From assembly GCA_037954235.1 (NCBI GenBank), contig JBBMOA010000007.1, positions 22,327,457 through 22,391,456 of the forward strand: a DNA stretch of 64,000 nt. The letters are read 5' to 3'. Every line of letters begins with the position of its first letter. Positions within the stretch are counted from its first letter, which is position 1. Origin of the DNA: Aulostomus chinensis (lineage: Eukaryota > Chordata > Actinopteri > Syngnathiformes > Aulostomidae). This document shows, piece by piece, positions 58,601-64,000 of this stretch. The translations under genes were made by a program, and so were the position numbers. Under the pieces are notes generated by a model. It was not told the DNA's origin and searched no databases. It worked only from the letters and a program-made list of their open reading frames with translations.

Positions 58601-60780
58601 ACTGATACGTGCTGGGTATCAGGGAGAGCGAAGCCTCTGTATCCGTGTGTGATGTCATCATCACCGTCGTTTGAGTCCGACTGAAGATTTAAGACGGAAC
58701 GTAAATAACTGGACGCTCAAAGTGAAGAAATTTCGTAAAAGGTTCTTTGTTAAAGATCATGTACCCCCCCCCCCCCCCAGATTGGGTTCACTTCATTTTT
58801 GTCATCTTGTAATTCTTTACTCATGGGGGACCTGTGTTAGACCGGAGAAGCTATGATAAAGTGTTGTTCTGGATAGATGCATGTAAGCTCTGTTTTCTGG
58901 AGAGCAATCAGCTTCTCAAGCGCATGGAAGCTTCATGCTCCTCCTTGATTGTTCACTGTTTGAAAAGTCATGAAATCTTTTTTTCTTTGTCTTAATCGAC
59001 AGATCTATGAGCTGATAGTGACCATCGATGACGGCTTTCTGAACAGTAAAATGTCATTCGAGCAGTTTGAGCTGATCCACAAGCAGCTGCAGAAGCAATT
59101 CATCGAGTCCGCGCTGCCTCAGTGAGTGAAGAAATGAACATCTAGCGTACGGCACACGTTATTTGTTCCTTGGCAGCAACATATTTGCTGTCTCTTATAG
59201 GTTCCCCATCTGGTATAAGAAGTGCTTTCCCCCAAACAAGAAGATGACTCTGCTGAATAAATACCTCCAGCAACTTTTTGAAGGACCTTGCAAGGGAGTA
59301 CGTTGGCTTGATGTTCTCTCAGCGATCTTCAGTTGTCACTGCTAACTGTCATACCGTACAAACCTGCTGCGCTCTGATGTCCCCTGCAGAATGAATTTGT
59401 GTGCAGCTTGTTCCTGGACGGCCCAGAGGTAGCCCAGGAAACTGTAGCGAAAGGTAATTTTCTACCCAGGAGATAATTTCCAGGAAAGTAGTGTGATTTG
59501 CCGGTGCTGATGCACTGATCTGTTCCAGGAGCCTGTCCTCAGATCCAGCTCCACATTTCCTACTCTGACTGTAAACTCTCAGTCTTGGTGAAACACCTGA
59601 AGAACATCGTAAGTGTCTATTATTGTATCAAACTGACTGAGGAAGAAGGCACACGGCGTGGAGTGAAGACGTGTGCACTTTTTTTTCTTTAAACAGAGAC
59701 AGTCAAACGGCTCCAACCCTGACGCCTACGTGGTCACGTATCTGAGACCGGACCCCAAGCAGCAATCCAAGAGGAAGACGAATGCGGTCCGCAACAATGA
59801 GAACCCAACTTTCAATGAGCTGGTACTGGTACTCTCCTCCACGCTACTGTCGAACATGAACATATATTTATACTCAAAATAGCTTTTCTTTTCTGAAGGA
59901 CAGTGTTTCCTTTGTGCGGCCACTGGTGCCTTTGGTTTTCCATTGAATTGAGAAATTAATATTTGATGTTGAGTGCAAATACAAAAAAAAAAGCCATTTT
60001 ATAGAGTAAAAGAAAAAGGAATTCCATTCAGTATGATAATTCTAATGATGTGCTTTATTGTATCGCAAAACAGAACCACAATGTGCTTTACAACAGCCAG
60101 AATAAAAGGCAGAATCCAATAAAATCTAACTGTAAAAGAATATAGAATAGAATAAAATAAAGGGAAAACAAGGGTGGGACAGTAACAAGTAAAAACATTT
60201 TAGTTGCTCCTCAGATTGAGACCCTCTTCCTGCGCCACAATGGCTGCACAAAGCTCTTCCAGTAGCAGTGTTGACTCGTTCTCACAGTCATGCAGGGTTT
60301 CAGCCTCTATAATACAGACGGGATATCTGGAGGGGATGTGCTGTCTCTCATATTTCAAAACATTTATTTGTGTCTGCTCTCCTCACTGTGTGAGTCTGAA
60401 CCCAGAAGATTCTGACCCGTAGCTTCCAACATACTCAGCCCATTTAATACCTCTTCATGAAGCAGAGTGAACCTTCAACAAAGCCAACTGGAAGGAGAGA
60501 ATGAAGGAAGTACAATAAAACACCTTCCATTTCTGCAGTCTCGACAGAAAGAAATGCTCAAAACTACAAATGTGTGAACCAAGACAAGAGCTGTTCGACA
60601 TGTAACGCGTGTGCCTCCCGATCACAGCTGGAGTACGATAATGTCCCACGGCTACACGGGATGGTGCTGGAAGTGACGGTGAAGAGCAAGAAGACATTTG
60701 TGGCTGCAACAAACATTCAGCTGAAGGAGAATCTGCTTAACAAGGAGACTTGGTTCCTTCTTGGGAACTGTTCCATCTGA
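49461..60780 (+). CDS. pik3c2g: Class II phosphoinositide 3-kinase, C2 domain-containing, gamma type
   Basis: Makes PI3P and PI(3,4)P2 on membranes. 32 exons join in frame to 4164 nt (1387 aa; human PIK3C2G is about 1450). Order: proline-rich N-terminus, Ras-binding domain, PI3K-type C2, helical PIK domain, kinase, PX, C-terminal C2. The class II layout (PX plus C2 at the end) is clear. The short N-terminus without the long clathrin-binding region of alpha/beta, and the kinase end RPHDTDLEATSYFTKKIKE, point to gamma. The PLCZ1-like neighbour agrees, as in human. Start chosen at 49461: the in-frame TAA at 49452-49454 excludes anything upstream, and the context has G at -3 and +4. An ATG at 49456 in another frame overlaps the start. 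No disruption seen. AATAAA lies at 60910-60915. Confidence 0.93.
52656..52687. repeat. (GT)n microsatellite in pik3c2g intron 10
   Basis: Starts about 12 nt after the exon ending at 52644. Confidence 0.9.
52762..55319 (+). other. pik3c2g: pik3c2g exons 11-18: PI3K-type C2 and helical PIK domain
   Basis: Exons: 52762-52884, 53205-53333, 53445-53559, 53650-53783, 54309-54497, 54594-54687, 54857-54950, 55139-55319. The C2 domain runs from YECFSVSCKLTYGQ through FPVPVNELPYECMLTFSLMG and LLGWAVLPLYSNR. The PIK helical domain has HLLLGGAPRWNPEDL, ALFLLSDSFPDQTVRK, LVMLLLERSVRNVRIAQQLY and DPYYQSWFRKV. Exon 18 is taken from 55139, which gives QLYW-LLND as in other PI3Ks. Confidence 0.88.
55433..57269 (+). 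other. pik3c2g: pik3c2g exons 19-26: lipid kinase domain
   Basis: Exons: 55433-55540, 55625-55717, 55882-56011, 56125-56261, 56342-56511, 56640-56794, 56869-56978, 57104-57269. The ATP-binding lysine is in DISVICK followed by TGDNLRQDM. The catalytic loop is GICDRHNDNIML and the DFG is in HIDFGKIMG, both in the exon at 56342-56511. The activation loop reads KIMGNTQKFANINRDRSPF, with the class II lack of the class I lysine cluster. All catalytic residues expected of an active kinase are present. Confidence 0.92.
57270..59002 (+). other. pik3c2g: pik3c2g intron 26 (1.7 kb)
   Basis: Largest pik3c2g intron; T-run at 57284-57307, GT/GCGT tract at about 57824-57857, C-run at 58766-58779. No gene seen. 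Confidence 0.7.
59003..60780 (+). other. pik3c2g: pik3c2g exons 27-32: PX and C-terminal C2 domains
   Basis: Exons: 59003-59121, 59201-59297, 59390-59453, 59529-59608, 59697-59822, 60628-60780. PX features: YELIVTIDDGF, SFEQFELIHKQLQKQF, the proline-containing PNKKMTLLNKYLQQLFEGP. The C2 domain runs QIQLHISYSDCKLSVLVKHL, SNPDAYVVTYLRPDPKQQSK and NPTFNELLEYDNV, ending GNCSI and TGA. The PX strand lacks the Arg normally found before the aromatic of the RYSEF-type motif (here KMSFEQF). Confidence 0.88.
59823..60627 (+). other. pik3c2g: pik3c2g intron 31
   Basis: Precedes the last coding exon. No further exon or element recognised. Confidence 0.6.
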
Positions 60781-60800
60781 TCGGCACTGGCGGCTGGCGG

Positions 60801-60815
60801 CCAGCAGGGGGTGCA
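60801..60815 (+). promoter_or_regulatory. CTCF-like motif in pik3c2g 3' UTR
   Basis: CCAGCAGGGGGTGCA, 20 nt after the stop codon. Confidence 0.4.
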
Positions 60816-60915
60816 GCCACACAGGACTACTGATGGGAGACTAATTCACTTCAGCACAGGAGCTCCCATTCATTCCTATAAAACAGACTTTTACCTCACT
60901 CCAGAACTTAATAAA

Positions 60916-62196
60916 ATGAATTAATTAGTTTAAAAAAAACAGTTTTGGAGGAAGTTACAGAAACTCAGTGAAGGATATTGTTTACTTTGACTTTAATGAA
61001 GAACTGTATGTTTATTCAGATTATTTTTTATTCATTCATATTTTGCAGCCATTATGAAGAATGAGGAAGGAGAAATTTTACCATACTAGCACTTCTGTTT
61101 CTATTTTTCCTCATTGTGAGTCAAAACAAACCCTGGTGGGGGTGTGTGTGCGCGTGTGTGTGCGTGCGTGCGTGTGTGTGTGTGTAGAATGTTGATGGGA
61201 CAGATTAAAGAGGACGGAATGTAATGTTGTCACCTGTCTAGACTGAATGTGTTTGTCCCTTTGGGCTGTGTCCTTGGCTGGTGAATTTGGAGGGGAGGGG
61301 GTGCGGCACTCCCCCCCCCCCCCCCCCCCCCCTTTGCTCTATCGTTTGTCTTATCCATCAGTGGCATTCAAAGTGGCAGGTATGCATCCACAAATACACA
61401 AAGGCACACATTCACATGGTCACACATACCCCGGAAAAAGCACCTCCACACACACACACACACACACACACATACATTAATTCTCTCCTTCCAGGCTGAG
61501 GCAGGTCTTCATGCTATCTTAATGCCATCCTCCTCCTGACAGGCCTGCTGACCCGCACTCTCCCGGCCTCATTTATTGGATTTAGTGATGAACCACGATA
61601 GAAATAGACTTTTCTGCACTGGATTTGGTTCAATAATGTATACCTCTGTGAATGCTATTTATATTATTCCCTGCTGGATCTCTCACAGGGAGGGAGGGTG
61701 GCTTGGAAACAAATGCTGGCTGCTACTCTTTCATAGTAGTGCTCATGGAGTATTCATGTATCTTGGCACCACTTATCACTTTCAGCCTGGATATAATAAT
61801 TAAAATCTAACGTTCTGGAAAAGGAAATTAATCCAAAAACAACAGTTTGTTGTGGATGGTTGAGATCTCCTCATGAGAATCAAATCCACCACAATAATTG
61901 GACTTGCATCAATTATTAATTCTGTTACAAGAAACTAATATCTTCCTCCAGGGGTTTCACCACTACTCCAGCTGATTCAAGCTGCGAGCTGAGCTTTTCC
62001 TTTACTCCACTGCCTTTACAATTCACTGGAACCTTCTGGTCTTTCCATTTTCTCACAATATGACTGGTATTTATAACTGAGGAAATGTTGCCTTTGATTT
62101 ATTTATATATTTTTGTTGCTGCTGCAACAGCCATGCTTTTCTATCTGTTGGCAAAGTGTACGTCTGTGAGAATGAGTCTGATACGATGAGCCATAT
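60916..62196. other. Intergenic, tail-to-tail between pik3c2g and plcz1
   Basis: Contains GT repeat (61140-61184), a run of 22 C at 61311-61332 and (CA)n at 61447-61474. A minus-strand AATAAA (62103-62098) probably serves plcz1. No gene recognised. Confidence 0.65.
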
Positions 62197-62617
62197 TTAG
62201 GAATACCACACAAAGACGAAGAGGGAGGCTGGATCCAGGCTGCATCCGTCTCGAGACCGGAGAGGTACCCAGCGGTAGCCTGGAGGTAGCCAAGGAAGAA
62301 AGTGTGAGAAAAAAAATGTATGTATTAGACAACAATCATACAAAGATTTACAGAAGATACACAGGAGGGCTTCAAAGGAAACCCGAACAGAGCCGAGATC
62401 AATCTAATGCTGAATGCGCACAGCTCTCACTGCTCTAATGTAACTCCATCACGTCTCTGTGTCTCACCTTTCTTCAGGCTGTTGAAGGGCAGAGTGTACT
62501 GGCCCACGAAGTCACTGGTGAGAGGTCCAGTCTGGTCTCGCACACAGAAGCGGATCAGGCAGAGCTCAGGGACGCTGATATTGAAGTTCATGTCAGAATC
62601 CCAGTGAGGACTCAGAG
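62197..62617 (-). CDS. plcz1: Phospholipase C zeta-type, last two exons (partial)
   Basis: Hydrolyses PIP2 to IP3 and DAG; the mammalian enzyme is the sperm factor that starts egg calcium waves. Two minus-strand exons are in the window: 62617-62468 and 62279-62197, joined GT-AG in frame. They encode the C-terminal part of the C2 domain: NFNISVPELCLIRFCVRDQT, SDFVGQYTLPFNSLKKG, GYRWVPLRSRDGCSLDPASL and FVFVWYS with TAA at 62199-62197. The pattern (VPEL.LIRF, GQYTLP, GYR..PL, L.PASLFV.VWY) is that of PLC C2 domains and is closest to PLCZ1. Being next to pik3c2g, as in human, supports zeta over the delta group. EF hands and the X/Y catalytic domain lie outside the window. Fish PLCZ1 expression is reported in ovary and brain rather than testis in puffer fish, so its role may differ. 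Confidence 0.82.
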
Positions 62618-64000
62618 CTGTAATGGTAATCACTTCTTTAGAATCCCCTCAGCTCTTCCAGTCATTTGACAGAGATTTGTCTTTTAAAGCTATGGCGCAG
62701 GACTTTTGTCTCCATCTACTGGCAGTGAGAGCCACTAAGAACATCTGCTGGCATGTGCATACATCAGTGTGCAAAATAAATTAAACAGGATTTTGCTACT
62801 GGCAGGTAAAATTGTGGGGGGGGGGGGACCCAAACCCCAATTGTGTGAACTCTTGACCCTGTTACCTGGAGGGGGGGTTTAATGCCCCTGCATGTGACCC
62901 ACCATCTTCCATGACCTCCCTCACCAGCTTTGTATCAACTGAGCAGCATCGCTACAACCCTGCAACTAATTAATGATGTCTTTTAGTTTCATTTTCACTT
63001 CTATGTTGCCATTTTTGTTTTTTTTAAAGAACAAAAAAGGAAAAGTTCTAAATCAAAGGTGACAGTCTGTATGTTCTGATCTGATGTGAGCAGAAGCAGA
63101 AATATGAGAAGTCTGTCAAAAGCCATGACAGGACAGGGATTCGCTGCCACTGGTAAAAAGTCTTCTGACGCTTATGTGATGTAAAACAAAACATTCATTT
63201 TAATCCTTCCCACCAGAAAGAAAGGAAAAAAATAACCCTTTCTCATCTTCAGCGTGAAATCGTACTGTTAATACTTCCGAACACAAACACACAATCTGTG
63301 TATGTATACGAATCCATTTAAAGTAGATAATAAGGCGACGCTGCATTATGGTGCCACAGCGCTTCATCCAGTGACTGTCAGCTCCATGTTTCCAGTCGCA
63401 GCAGCAGAGCATGACAGATTTCTCTGCAAGGAAATCCACTTGTACATTCAGAAGAAAATCACCAGCACATTTCTCCACAGAAGCCCAACAGCGGCGAACT
63501 GGGAAGCACATTTCAAGGGAATAGAGGAAAGGAAAAAAAAACGTACAGAAAGCAAAAAATATTGCTGTCATAAAATATTCCCTTACTGTGGGAGGCTTCC
63601 GTGTTTTTTTTAACATTTACGTTGTGTGCGTGGTGTTGGCGTGTCCATAAATAATTTGTATTTTTGCCTGTATTTTTTATGAATCAAATAATTTTTATCG
63701 CATTTAAATTTGTATTGAAACTACAAGCCTTATAATCCTCATAATTTCATTTCCGTCTGCCTATTCCAGCGTTTGGAAGCAGGTTGTGTGTTTTTTTTTC
63801 CTGTCTATTTTGGCGGTTCTGATACATTTAAGTCATTGCTTTGTAGAATTTGGCAGAACAGCATTTTATTTTTCTTGTGCACTGAGAGTAGCAGGCTGTT
63901 CCCATTCACTCTTTTGTAGTGACACCTATGAAAATAATGCACTTTTAGAGACGTGTGGACTACTTTTTGTATTTATTTGTAGTGGAGTCTGCCGATCCTG
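62618..64000 (-). other. plcz1: plcz1 intron (partial)
   Basis: No further PLC exon recognised up to the window edge. Includes a CTCF-like core CCAGTAGATGGAG on the minus strand near 62713-62726 and a G-run at 62816-62827. Confidence 0.5.

Noticed and set aside
63200..63616. 138-codon minus-strand frame, tested as a further plcz1 exon
   Set aside because: Shows no C2 or catalytic PLC motif and no convincing splice sites in the right phase.
1..64000. CRISPR arrays, phage, bacterial operons or viral genes
   Set aside because: Tandem repeats are simple microsatellites. All confident coding sequence is spliced vertebrate sequence, and no retroviral gag/pol/env-like frame was seen.

Overview
This window is vertebrate nuclear DNA, almost certainly from a teleost fish. 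It holds spliced genes with GT-AG introns, coding sequence that reads as human-like reelin over 61 coding exons plus a 6-nt microexon, short introns, dense CA/GT microsatellites and a tRNA-headed SINE typical of fish. The species cannot be named from the sequence.

Layout. (1) 628-42442, plus strand: reelin (reln) from the exon equivalent to human exon 4 to the final exon 65. I could place all 62 exons with consistent reading phase. Exons 1-3 (signal peptide and most of the F-spondin-like domain) lie upstream of the window. All eight reelin repeats are present (two Asp-box/BNR subrepeats around one EGF module each), followed by the basic C-terminal tail. The 6-nt neuronal microexon 64 is intact at 40431-40436. 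(2) 44.5-48.4 kb, minus strand: three small genes. They are a Bouncer-like Ly6/uPAR protein, a second unassigned Ly6/uPAR protein with a long hydrophilic tail, and a 100-aa single-pass membrane protein of the SMIM29/C3orf18 type. (3) 49461-60780, plus strand: a complete 32-exon class II phosphoinositide 3-kinase (1387 aa), best matched to PIK3C2G. (4) 62197-62617, minus strand: the last two exons of a phospholipase C of zeta type (PLCZ1), tail-to-tail with pik3c2g; the rest lies beyond the right edge.

How the parts relate. Reelin is an independent extracellular signalling gene. The pik3c2g-plcz1 pair also adjoins in human (12p12), so this block is conserved, while its link to reln (human 7q22) is a different linkage. 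A Bouncer-like egg-surface factor and PLC-zeta lie within 18 kb of each other. Both families have fertilisation roles, which makes the neighbourhood worth a look, but no joint function can be read from sequence.

The remaining DNA is intron and intergenic sequence with microsatellites, one SINE, one fold-back element, a perfect 17-bp hairpin, a small templated insertion in reln intron 4 and several CTCF-like motifs.
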